Source: Ideonella_A sakaiensis_A (GTDB lineage Bacteria > Pseudomonadota > Gammaproteobacteria > Burkholderiales > Burkholderiaceae_C). Taken from it: a stretch of DNA of 64,000 nt. The translations under genes were made by a program, and so were the position numbers. The notes beneath the pieces are model-generated. The model was not told the origin of the DNA, did no database searches, and saw only the letters and a list, made by a program, of their open reading frames with translations. How positions within the stretch are numbered: position 1 is the stretch's first letter; every line of letters begins with the position of its first letter. The stretch lies in the NCBI RefSeq assembly GCF_048320135.1, contig NZ_CP182947.1, positions 1,922,001 to 1,986,000 of the forward strand, given 5' to 3'. Below are positions 16,301-23,552 of the stretch, piece after piece.

Positions 16301-17832
16301 GCAGCTTCGGCATCAACGGTGTCGGCATTGCGGTCGACGCCGACCGGGACACCCTGCAAGACCTCATTGAACGCATCCACGCCGCCGGCGCAGGTGTCGA
16401 CGCCGCCTACGACGCCAGCAGCGGCAGGCTGGTGATCACGCCGCAGGTCGACGGCACGCCACTGGTGATCGATGCCGACAGCAGCGGTTTCCTCGCCGCA
16501 GCCGGCATCGCGACCGGCGCATTCCACACCCGCTTCAATCCCGATGCGGCCTTCGATGCCCGTGGCTCCGCTTCGCCATATTTCGATGATGGGCTGGAGG
16601 TGCGCGACGGCTCGTTCAGCGTCAATGGCGTCGAGATTGCGGTGGCCGCCGACGATACGGTGCGCCGCGTGTTGGCCCGCATCAGCGGCTCGGCGGCCGG
16701 CGTGACCGCGAGTCTCGACGAGGCATCCGGCACGGTGAAGCTGGCCCGCAGCGACGGATCGACCGCGGTCATCGAACTCGGCGACGATGCCTCGGGTTTT
16801 CTTGCGGCCGTCAAGCTCGATGCCAGCGCGCTGCACCAGACCGGCTCGGGCACGCAGGCCGCAGCAGATGCCGCACTCGGCCGGATCGGTGAATATGCCG
16901 CTGTCCGCGCCGGCCGCATCACGCTGAATGGCCAGGCCATCGAGGTCGACCCGCGATCGACGACGCTGCGCGGGCTGGTCACGGCGTTCGACGGCATCGA
17001 TGGCATCCGCGCCAGCCTAGACGACGCGAACGGACGGATCAGCCTCGCGGCGCGCCGGCTCGGCGATTCGATCGACATATCCGACACCTCGGGCGTGCTG
17101 AGCGCGCTCGGGATTGCCACCGGCAAGCACAGCGGCAGCCCCGGCGCGGCGCGGCTGGTCGAGACACTGGTGCGCAAGACGACGGCGTCGAATGCCGGCG
17201 AGGTCGGCGACCGCATCGCGCGGGCGGTGGCCGACATCAACCGCGCGCTGCCCGAAGTGGCGAGCGGCCGCGTCGACGCGGTGCTGCGGTCGGCACTGGC
17301 GATCTTCGCCGACGCCGGAATCGATGCAATCACGCTGGACCGCAGCGCCAACCTGTCGCGCCTGCAGCTCGACCGCGACGAACTGGCCGCGGCACTCGGC
17401 CGGCTTGCCGTCGGCCCGTCGCGCCCGGGCGCGGCGGCCGCCGACGCGCTCGGCCGGCTCGGCGGGCCACTCGAGGCGGCGGTGGCACCGGCGGCAGCGG
17501 CGCCTGCAACCTCCACTGTCGAACGCCCGCAGGTTCGTCAACGGCTGAAAGAGGTTTTCAGGCCCGGCCCGGTCAACCAGACCTGGATGCTCGAACTCGT
17601 CCGGTCGGCCGCGCTGCCGATGGCATCACCGGCCGCGTCGAAGCAGGCCGCCGACAGCTATGCCAGCGTGGCCGGCGCATCGAAGCCGACGATGAACCGC
17701 CAGCGAGCCGGCTTCGGCATCGGGCAGTCGGCTGTGCCGGCCCCGCCCGGAGCAGCTTCCTACGCGGCAAGGCCCGGACCGCTGGCCGATGGCGGAGTGG
17801 CGCGCGCTGCGGCGCAGGCAGGACGCCTGTAA
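13396..17832 (+). CDS. Giant repeat protein with flagellin-IN-like units
   Basis: A 1478-aa protein, assuming the GTG at 13396, which has GGAG 5 nt upstream. Residues ~120-232 are six 18-19-aa repeats built around LGLD...SRL.S. Residues ~235-350 form a Ser/Thr-rich beta domain. Residues ~355-1245 are nine ~98-aa units of the form GSF.ING..I.V...D....I..RIN..GAGV.A.YD....RL.L, each closing with D.SGFLAA.L. This resembles the flagellin hook IN motif of FliD and FlgK. The C-terminal ~230 residues are Ala-rich and partly helical. No signal peptide and no flagellar genes are nearby. Surface or secreted structural protein is my guess; function unknown. Confidence 0.75.
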   Translation: MDTYSIKARAGGSIFWNRLHGAAGSRTPVVAGAAEAARSATAARDLLLSSYADIGRSMRLLSAEQTPEFARTLVSTDPTPAALTGQAARLQPVVSSHAVLQASQAINTRLSTVQRSTFDLGLDLSTSAPSRLRSSADLGLDLASPQAPSRLRSAAALGLDTTRPESASRLLSSHELALDVDSAEAASRLSSTALGLDVTSPQAASQLRSDAALGLDVASTQRASTITSTAEINTAATSYGSRQLSFSGSGAASTSSASLSGLYTGNNAAADASALSVVLRRDVAAMNSVTPGLVKFDVVNQHGATLFAFDGLLRAGEQVFLGNDIGLTLTFSAGSLTASHSATTTVSKTPTDVNPNATFNHADPNQRPRFDNNAQVSAGSFKVNGSSIAVFANDSINSVLARINSTVPGISASFANDKLVLGSNGFSEDDIVLSGDTSGFLAAVKLAGATAVRGNVRDDLQVLAKTSQFAGVASGSFTINGVAISVDRQTDTLDAIAARIGNAGAGVTARYDAALDRLVLSGTTNSAELIEVGNDSSGFLSAARLQTSNTVRGHRAEDDVALGKLSRFATVDDGSFVIDGQTIAVSRSDTIRAIVARINDSGARVHAAFNAQTNRLDLTTLENTEDQIAIGGDNSGFLAAAGINSANTVRGNLRDDRQLLAKTSQFAGVASGSFRINGVAISVDREADSLESVLARINAAGAGVSAAYDDALDKLVLTAAGNGADPIEVDGDDSGFLAAAGLQTEQTIRGHRAEDQVALAKLAQFATVANGSFLVDGRAIAVDIAADTVASLIGRINASGARVAASYDAQADRISLQTLDPSDDLLAIGSDSSGFLAAAQLDAVNTETGDIRDDLQRLSRTAAFGAVTNGSFDINGRSIDIDVERDSLVAIIDRINSAGAGVTARFDALAGRVELVSHAPGDQLIVVDNDSSGFLAAASLASDNTLRGQLPDDQQLLSRTSAFAGVNSGSFGINGVGIAVDADRDTLQDLIERIHAAGAGVDAAYDASSGRLVITPQVDGTPLVIDADSSGFLAAAGIATGAFHTRFNPDAAFDARGSASPYFDDGLEVRDGSFSVNGVEIAVAADDTVRRVLARISGSAAGVTASLDEASGTVKLARSDGSTAVIELGDDASGFLAAVKLDASALHQTGSGTQAAADAALGRIGEYAAVRAGRITLNGQAIEVDPRSTTLRGLVTAFDGIDGIRASLDDANGRISLAARRLGDSIDISDTSGVLSALGIATGKHSGSPGAARLVETLVRKTTASNAGEVGDRIARAVADINRALPEVASGRVDAVLRSALAIFADAGIDAITLDRSANLSRLQLDRDELAAALGRLAVGPSRPGAAAADALGRLGGPLEAAVAPAAAAPATSTVERPQVRQRLKEVFRPGPVNQTWMLELVRSAALPMASPAASKQAADSYASVAGASKPTMNRQRAGFGIGQSAVPAPPGAASYAARPGPLADGGVARAAAQAGRL
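13753..14092 (+). repeat. Six short coding repeats (18-19 codons) in the giant protein
   Basis: Six consecutive units each begin with Leu-(Gly/Ala)-Leu-Asp and carry a Ser-Arg-Leu-x-Ser-like end, e.g. LGLDLASPQAPSRLRSAAA. They are degenerate in DNA but regular in length, so they evolved as protein repeats and not recent tandem copies. Confidence 0.8.
14457..17130 (+). repeat. Nine ~297-bp coding repeats (flagellin-IN-like)
   Basis: The Gly codon of the SGFL or equivalent motif falls at 14710, 15007, 15301, 15598, 15895, 16192, 16486, 16795 and 17092. The spacings are 297, 294, 297, 297, 297, 294, 309 and 297 bp. Alternate units are more alike than neighbours: RGHRAED follows units 2 and 4, and RDD(L/R)Q follows 1, 3 and 5, suggesting that expansion occurred in two-unit steps. 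Confidence 0.85.
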
Positions 17833-17842
17833 GGCTGCCGGC

Positions 17843-19126
17843 TCAGCGCCAACCCACCGGCAAGGCCTGCCGACCGGCATACACCGCGGCCGCGCCGAGC
17901 TCGGCCTCGATGCGCAGCGCCTCGTTCCATTTCGCCATCCGTTCCGAGCGGGCGAACGAGCCGACCTTCAGCTGGCCGGCATTCCAGCCGATTGCAAGAT
18001 GGACGATCGCGACGTCTTCGGTTTCACCGGAGCGCGCCGACACCACCATGCCCCAGCCGGCTTCGCGTGCGGCGAGCATCGCGGCGCGGGTTTCGCTGAC
18101 GGTGCCGGCCTGGTTCGGCTTCAGCAGCACCGCATTGCAGCAGCCGGCAGACGCCGCGTTGCGCACCAGCGCGGCATTGGTGACGAGGTAGTCGTCGCCG
18201 ATCACCTGGATGCGATCGCCGAACGCCTCAGTGAAGGCGCGCATGCCGGCATCGTCGTCCTCGGCAACCGGGTCCTCGACCGACAGGATCGGATAACGGT
18301 CGATCCAGCCGCGCAACACCTCGAGCCATTCGCCGCTGTCGTAGCTGCGCTGCTCGAGGCCGAGCACATAGCGGCCGTCGCGCCTGAATTCGGACGCCGC
18401 GATGTCGAGCGAGATCGCGACCTCGTCATGGCGGTAGCCGGCCGCATCGATCGCGCGCGTCAGCATCTCGAGCGCATCTTCGTTCGATGCGAAATCGGGC
18501 CACCAGCCGCCCTCGTCGGCAACACCGGCGCGCCGCCCGGCCTTCGCCATCAACTCGCCGGCATGGCGGTAGACCTCGGCCGTCATCACCATCGCCTCGT
18601 CGAAGCTGGCCGCGCCGATCGGCATGATCAGGAAATCCTGGATATCGACGCGGCGACCGGCATGCGCACCGCCGCCGAAGATCTGGATTTCCGGCAGTGG
18701 CAGCCGCACCGGCGAATCGCCGGCCAGATGGCGCCACAGCGGCAGGCCGGCGCTGGCCGCCGCGGCATGCAGCACCGCCAGCGAGGTCGCGATCGTTGCA
18801 TTGCCGCCGAGCGCCGATTTGGTCGGCGTGCCGTCGAGCGCGACCAGTGCGTCGTCGACCGCCTGCTGGTCCATCGCATCGAGGCCGAGGATGCGAGCGG
18901 CGATCGGCCCGTTGACATGGGCCAGTGCCTGCGCAACCCCGAAACCGCCGAGCGCATTGCCGCCATCGCGCAGGTCGACCGCCTCGCGGCTGCCGCGCGA
19001 GGCACCGGCCGGTGCGATGCCGCGGCCGCGTGCGCCATCGGCCAGAACGACGTCGACCTCGACGGTCGGACGGCCGCGTGAATCCCAGATGCGGCGGGCT
19101 GTCAGCTGACGGATCGATGTGTTCAT
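17843..19126 (-). CDS. Divergent enolase paralogue
   Basis: A 427-aa member of the enolase family proper. Metal ligands D241 (SLDIAAS), E284 (SVEDP) and D311 (GDD), the acid/base E205 (DEGGW) and K336 (LLKPNQAGT), H155, and K387 are all present. Three active-site positions differ from glycolytic enolase. The His of SHRSGETED is Ala364. The Glu of VDIQEF is Asp164. The Ser-Gly-Ala-Ser loop reads AGAS. These touch the carboxylate/phosphate end of the substrate, so a different phospho-substrate is plausible. Its ATG overlaps the TGA of the kinase gene (ATGA), giving tight coupling. It may still be a plain phosphopyruvate hydratase; I rate that less likely. Confidence 0.83.
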   Translation of the reverse strand: MNTSIRQLTARRIWDSRGRPTVEVDVVLADGARGRGIAPAGASRGSREAVDLRDGGNALGGFGVAQALAHVNGPIAARILGLDAMDQQAVDDALVALDGTPTKSALGGNATIATSLAVLHAAAASAGLPLWRHLAGDSPVRLPLPEIQIFGGGAHAGRRVDIQDFLIMPIGAASFDEAMVMTAEVYRHAGELMAKAGRRAGVADEGGWWPDFASNEDALEMLTRAIDAAGYRHDEVAISLDIAASEFRRDGRYVLGLEQRSYDSGEWLEVLRGWIDRYPILSVEDPVAEDDDAGMRAFTEAFGDRIQVIGDDYLVTNAALVRNAASAGCCNAVLLKPNQAGTVSETRAAMLAAREAGWGMVVSARSGETEDVAIVHLAIGWNAGQLKVGSFARSERMAKWNEALRIEAELGAAAVYAGRQALPVGWR

Positions 19127-20133
19127 GCGGTTGTTTTCCAGTGTTCGATGAGATCGGACAGCGACGTCACCGGTGCCAGCAGCAGCGGCACCGCGGCCCG
19201 GCGAACCCGCTCCCGGTAGGTATCCGTCGTGATGTATTCGACCGGCGACTTGCCGTCGATGCGGGCCAGCAGCAGGCCGCCGATCAACGCAGCGCAGCGC
19301 CGTTCGAAGCCTGCGGTGGCTTCCCAGCCGACAGCCGGCAGGTAGGCATCGCGCATTGCCTCGATGCAGCGCAGGTAGGCTTCCGTTGCAGACGGGCGGA
19401 ATACCGACTTCAGCAACAGGTGGTTGATGCAGAACGCGAGGTCGAATGCCGGATCGCCATACCAGGCGCATTCGGCATCGAGCAGCACCGGCCCGCGCGG
19501 CCCGAGCAGGATGTTTTTCGGGCTGACGTCGCCATGCACCAGCGCCAGCCGGGTGCCAGCGGTGCTCTCGACCAGCCGGTGCAAGGCGTCGGCGCATTGC
19601 GGATGGCGGGCCGCCGCCGCATTGAAATACGGGTCGAGCCGAAGCGCGAAGAAATCGGCATCGGTGGCGAAGGTGCGGGCGCAGTCGGCATCGCCGGCGG
19701 TTGCGGCATGGATCGCCGCCAGCAGGCCGCCGACCGCCGCAGCCATCGGTGGTTCGGCCTGGCCGGCCAGCAATCGGGTCTTCCACAAGGGATGGTCGGA
19801 CGGGTCGAGAAAAGCCATCGCGAAGGCGTTGCCATCGGCGTCGTCGCCAAGCAGGCGCGGTACCGCATCGGGAACGATGCGGCTGGCGACCCGCATCCAG
19901 GCCACTTCGGCGCGATTGCGCTCGACCGGCGCCTGCCACAGCGCAGCAACCTTCAACTGCGGCAGGGCCCGCTTCAGGCACAAGGGCCCGGCCGCCGTGT
20001 CGACGCGAACGATCAGCGACGAAACACCGCCGGCAAGCGGCGTGAGCGGCGGCTGTTCGCCGGGCCGCAGCAGGCCCATGCGTTCGAGCGCGGCATGGAC
20101 CGCGCGGCGTTCTTCGGGTTGCAGCTCGCTCAT
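19123..20133 (-). CDS. APH/choline-kinase-type phosphotransferase
   Basis: A 336-aa small-molecule kinase of the aminoglycoside phosphotransferase fold. A glycine-rich N-lobe loop (LAGGVSSLIVRV) is followed by a candidate ATP lysine (CLKR, K54). The catalytic loop is LVHGDVSPKNILL with D202 and N207, and the metal-binding Asp is D219 in LLDAECAWYGDP. The HGD..(P/H)xN loop suits hydroxyl substrates such as sugars, choline or homoserine. The adjacent coupled enolase paralogue suggests that it phosphorylates a hydroxy acid or sugar acid later dehydrated by the enolase; that is inference. Antibiotic resistance is unlikely from the context. Confidence 0.8.
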   Translation of the reverse strand: MSELQPEERRAVHAALERMGLLRPGEQPPLTPLAGGVSSLIVRVDTAAGPLCLKRALPQLKVAALWQAPVERNRAEVAWMRVASRIVPDAVPRLLGDDADGNAFAMAFLDPSDHPLWKTRLLAGQAEPPMAAAVGGLLAAIHAATAGDADCARTFATDADFFALRLDPYFNAAAARHPQCADALHRLVESTAGTRLALVHGDVSPKNILLGPRGPVLLDAECAWYGDPAFDLAFCINHLLLKSVFRPSATEAYLRCIEAMRDAYLPAVGWEATAGFERRCAALIGGLLLARIDGKSPVEYITTDTYRERVRRAAVPLLLAPVTSLSDLIEHWKTTA

Positions 20134-20277
20134 CGACGCATTGTCGCCAACAAAAGGAAGTCGGATAGCGCGCTGCTACCGGCACAAGCTGTTCGAAGCG
20201 CCGCCGATCCAGCTAGGGGTTGCCCGCAGCCACCGATGATCACAGACTGGACCTCCAATCGAGCGACGGAGCATCCG

Positions 20278-21084
20278 ATGGCCATCACCCAGCACCATAT
20301 CCAGGCAACCCATGACCTGCTGATTGCCTATGCCTACAACGAACTGGCCGGCAACCTGAGCGCGAAGGCCCAGCTCGAAACCGTCTGCCTGGACCTCGCG
20401 ACCTATTGCCTAGACGGCAAGTGGGATGCCCTCGATGCCAATTACCGGGCCGCCTGGGCCGGCGAGATCATGCGGCGGATCGAGCGCATCGTGCCGGATG
20501 CGCAGACCGTGATGCATCAGGGCAAGAAGCGCACGGTCACGCAGGGCAAGGTGCTCGACGCGATCGCCGACGGCTCGGCTCAGGTATTGCGCCTGATGTT
20601 CAGCCAGTTCACGATCAACCGGCATTTCCAGGGCCAGTACGAAGGGCAGCCCGACTGGTTGTCGGGCAAGGAAATCATCGACGTCGCGAAGACGCTGCGG
20701 CAAAGCCCCGGCAAGAGCAACGATCTGCGGATCCGTGCGCATTACCACGGCGGGCAGTGGGTGGCGTTGAACAACCGCGGCTTCGCGCTGCATTGCCTGG
20801 CCAACGTGGTGCCGCAGCGCATCGTCTTCGACACCGCACTGAGCAGCGACGAGCAGGAGCGGCTGGGTCGCAATATCGCTGATTTCAATCTCAACCTGCG
20901 CGATTCGATTCCCGCAACGCGCCGCCGCAAGCAGGACTGGGAAGCGACCATCCCCACCAGCGTCACCGCTGTGCCGGAAACGCGCAACAGCAACCAGGTC
21001 GTCTACACCATCAAGGCGATCCGGATGACGCCGAATGCCGCGGCCGATCACGGCAACGAAATCGTCTACAACAGCGCGAACTGA
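20278..21084 (+). CDS. Hypothetical protein with a HYHGGQWVALNNR motif
   Basis: A 268-aa soluble protein that I do not recognise. The first 130 residues are helical. The segment AHYHGGQWVALNNRGFALHC followed by VPQRIVFD has the look of the dG.wvaiNNRrL..f...g motif found in ParB-like or toxin-type nuclease modules, but this is weak. The C-terminal part is polar (NLRDSIPATRRRKQDWEATI). The start at 20278 has GGAG 6 nt upstream; an ATG at 20236 is an alternative. It stands alone between oppositely oriented genes. Confidence 0.55.
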   Translation: MAITQHHIQATHDLLIAYAYNELAGNLSAKAQLETVCLDLATYCLDGKWDALDANYRAAWAGEIMRRIERIVPDAQTVMHQGKKRTVTQGKVLDAIADGSAQVLRLMFSQFTINRHFQGQYEGQPDWLSGKEIIDVAKTLRQSPGKSNDLRIRAHYHGGQWVALNNRGFALHCLANVVPQRIVFDTALSSDEQERLGRNIADFNLNLRDSIPATRRRKQDWEATIPTSVTAVPETRNSNQVVYTIKAIRMTPNAAADHGNEIVYNSAN

Positions 21085-21134
21085 ATGCGGCTGGACTCGC
21101 GCCGCAATCAGCCCCGACACGCTGCAGGCGCGTC

Positions 21135-22001
21135 TCAGCGGAAGCGGGTCCGCACCACCGGGTTGCCCGGCAGCCCCTGGTAGACCACCTCGACGGCGAG
21201 CCCGGGCTTCGGCGGCAGCAGCTTGGAAAACGAGCCCAGGCTCAGCAGGTCGCCCTTCTTCAGCGCAATACCCTGTGTGGCCAGGTCCTGCGCCAGCCAG
21301 ACCACCGCATTGAGCGGATGGTCGAGTACGTCGCTGCCCTTGCCGCGGTCGAGCTCGGCGCCGTCGGCGCGGACGATGACGACCATGTCGCGCAATGCAT
21401 CGGCGAACGCCGTGCTGCGCTGCACCGCAATCGGCGTTCCCATCACGCCGAGGCGGGCGCCGACATTGATCGCGGCAATCGCCGCGCCGTTCAGCTTCGG
21501 CGGCGCCTGCACGACGAGGTCGGGCAGTTCGATGAACGGGATCAGCTGATCGATGTGGGCCAGCACCTGTTCGGGGGTGCGCGCACGGTTGATCGCGGCG
21601 CTGGAGACCCGCACCAGCATGTCGGCCTCGAACAGCGGCCGCGCGCCGAAGCGGGCGTCGACCACCGCACCGTCGGCCAGCAGCATCGGTGCATACAGCA
21701 GGCCCCAGACCGGCGCGCTCGCACCGAAGCGCTGCTGCACCGCCGGATTCGTCAGACCGGCCTTGTAGCCGACGACCGGCGCACCGAGCTGCTGCGCGAG
21801 GAAACGGTTCACCTTCTCGCGCGAGCATGCGCCGTCGGCAGTCGACAAACCTTCCGGATTGGCCGCCGGCGTCTTCGCCAGGTAGTTGGCGACCAGCGCG
21901 GCCGCATCGAGGTCGCTGAGACAGGCCGCCCGCGCCGGCGCCGCAGACAGCGCGCCGCTCAGGATCGACAGGGCCAGCAGGCATTTCTGGATCGACCGCA
22001 T
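21135..22001 (-). CDS. 2-keto-4-pentenoate hydratase/FAH-family protein with signal peptide
   Basis: A 288-aa protein of the MhpD/hydratase branch: GYKAGLTNPAVQQRFG (K80), PLFEADMLVRV with the candidate metal ligands E125 and D127, PFIELPDL, and the C-terminal HPLNAVVWLAQDLA...KKGDLLSLGS. Such enzymes hydrate 2-hydroxypentadienoates in cytosolic catechol degradation. Here the protein begins with a Sec signal peptide (MRSIQKCLLALSILSGALSA, cleavage after ARA), and CGGAGAA sits just before the ATG at 22001. Export of this enzyme class is unusual. No meta-cleavage genes are near, so its substrate is uncertain. Confidence 0.8.
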   Translation of the reverse strand: MRSIQKCLLALSILSGALSAAPARAACLSDLDAAALVANYLAKTPAANPEGLSTADGACSREKVNRFLAQQLGAPVVGYKAGLTNPAVQQRFGASAPVWGLLYAPMLLADGAVVDARFGARPLFEADMLVRVSSAAINRARTPEQVLAHIDQLIPFIELPDLVVQAPPKLNGAAIAAINVGARLGVMGTPIAVQRSTAFADALRDMVVIVRADGAELDRGKGSDVLDHPLNAVVWLAQDLATQGIALKKGDLLSLGSFSKLLPPKPGLAVEVVYQGLPGNPVVRTRFR

Positions 22002-22134
22002 CGCGCTTCTCCGATCGGGTGGCTCGAAACGCGAGTATCGCCGTTGACCGGCCGGGCCGGTCGCTTCGAAATGCGGGATTGACGGCACTGGCAAGCCGGT
22101 TCAATGGTGGCGTCACCAATCAGCGGAGCCTGCC

Positions 22135-23394
22135 ATGGATTTCAAGATCTACTATGCAACCAACCGGGGACACGAAGGTGCAGACCGGTTCAGTCCCGAC
22201 CGTTACGGCGAGCGCTTCTCCAGCGACGGCATGGAAAACCTGCGCTTCGGCCGCGTCACCTTCACCGCCGACGAACAACGCGTCAACGAACTGCTGAACC
22301 AGGACCGGCCGCTGACCGGCCCCGGCGACGGCGAGGCGCTGCAGGACTATTTCGCCGCCTGCGCGAAGGCGACGCAGCGCATCGAGGCCTACGAGGAGTC
22401 GATACCCGACCCGCGGCTCAGCGACACCGCTCAGCCGACCCGGCTCGGCTCGAAGGCGATGTTTGCCGACCTGCAGCAGGACATGTGCGTCGGCCGCGAC
22501 ATGCTGGTGCTGATCCACGGCTACAACGTCGATTGGGAGGAGGCCGTCGGTACCGCCGCGGCGCTCGAGGCCACCCTGAACCGGCCGGATCCGGCGCCGA
22601 GTGGCTCGTCCGACCACAGCGTCGCGCCGACCCAGCCGGTGCGGGTGGTGTTGTTCACCTGGCCGTCGAATGGCCAGGCGCTGCCATTCGTCAGCTACAA
22701 GAGCGACCGCAGCGATGCCGCCGCCTCCGCCGGTGCGGTCGGCCGCGGCCTGCTGAAGGTGCGCGACTTTCTGCACGAGCTCGGGCGCGAACTGCGCAAG
22801 AGCAATGTCGAGGCGGCGGCGCTGCGCGTGCAGCTCGAGTCACAGGGCGTGCGGCCGAGCGAGGTGCATCGCGCGATCGCGCAGCTCGAGGCCATGCGCA
22901 TCTGTGGCCAGAATATCCACCTGCTGGCGCACTCGATGGGCAACTACGTGCTGCAGCATGCACTGGCAAGGGTCTGCGAATTCACGCCCGGCGATACGAT
23001 GCCGCGGCTGTTCGACCGCGTGTTTTTATGTGCCGCCGATGTCGACGACGACGTGCTCGAGCCCGGCAAACCGATGGAGCCGGTGCACCAGATCGCCAAT
23101 CTGGTCGCGATCTATCACAACCCGAACGACAACGCCCTGCGCGTGTCCGACTACACCAAAGGCAATCCGGACCGGCTCGGCCACCGCGGCGCGGCACGTC
23201 CGCAGTCGCTGCACCACAAGATGATGCAGGTCGACTGCAATGCGCTGGTCACCGGCTGGACCCAGCACAGCTATTACACGAATGGCCGCATCGCGCGCGA
23301 CATCAGGTTGTCGCTGCAAGGCATCGCGCCCGACGATCCGGCGCGGCGTCTGACACGGGTCGCCGGCAGCGCGGCGAATGCCTGGCGCTTCTGA
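22135..23394 (+). CDS. Alpha/beta hydrolase, DUF900 type
   Basis: A 419-aa hydrolase with the DUF900 layout: an N-terminal YYATNRG element, VLIHGYNVDWEEAV (oxyanion HG), a WPSNGQ strand, and the nucleophile elbow LLAHSMGNYV. A downstream Asp in LCAADVDDDV and a His near HHKMM could complete the triad. The substrate is unknown; family members are esterase-like. CGGAG lies 7 nt before the ATG. It is transcribed divergently from the exported hydratase (133 bp). Confidence 0.85.
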   Translation: MDFKIYYATNRGHEGADRFSPDRYGERFSSDGMENLRFGRVTFTADEQRVNELLNQDRPLTGPGDGEALQDYFAACAKATQRIEAYEESIPDPRLSDTAQPTRLGSKAMFADLQQDMCVGRDMLVLIHGYNVDWEEAVGTAAALEATLNRPDPAPSGSSDHSVAPTQPVRVVLFTWPSNGQALPFVSYKSDRSDAAASAGAVGRGLLKVRDFLHELGRELRKSNVEAAALRVQLESQGVRPSEVHRAIAQLEAMRICGQNIHLLAHSMGNYVLQHALARVCEFTPGDTMPRLFDRVFLCAADVDDDVLEPGKPMEPVHQIANLVAIYHNPNDNALRVSDYTKGNPDRLGHRGAARPQSLHHKMMQVDCNALVTGWTQHSYYTNGRIARDIRLSLQGIAPDDPARRLTRVAGSAANAWRF

Positions 23395-23552
23395 AGCAAC
23401 AGGCCGGCCGGCCCGGCGCGTTTGACAAGGCCCGTGATCGGCTGCACATTGGCCTGCAGTCGGTGCCGCATCAAACAGACTGACCGGCCGTTGCCCTTCG
23501 TCGCCAACGGGCTCAGGCACCGAGCGGCCACGAACCGGGAACGGCAACGCGC

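Noticed and set aside
14457..17130. Regular ~297-bp spacing considered as a CRISPR or satellite array
   Set aside because: The repeat is coding, long, divergent in DNA and conserved in protein, unlike CRISPR repeats or satellites.
19123..20133. Aminoglycoside resistance gene
   Set aside because: Only the general APH fold is seen, and coupling to an enolase paralogue points to metabolism.
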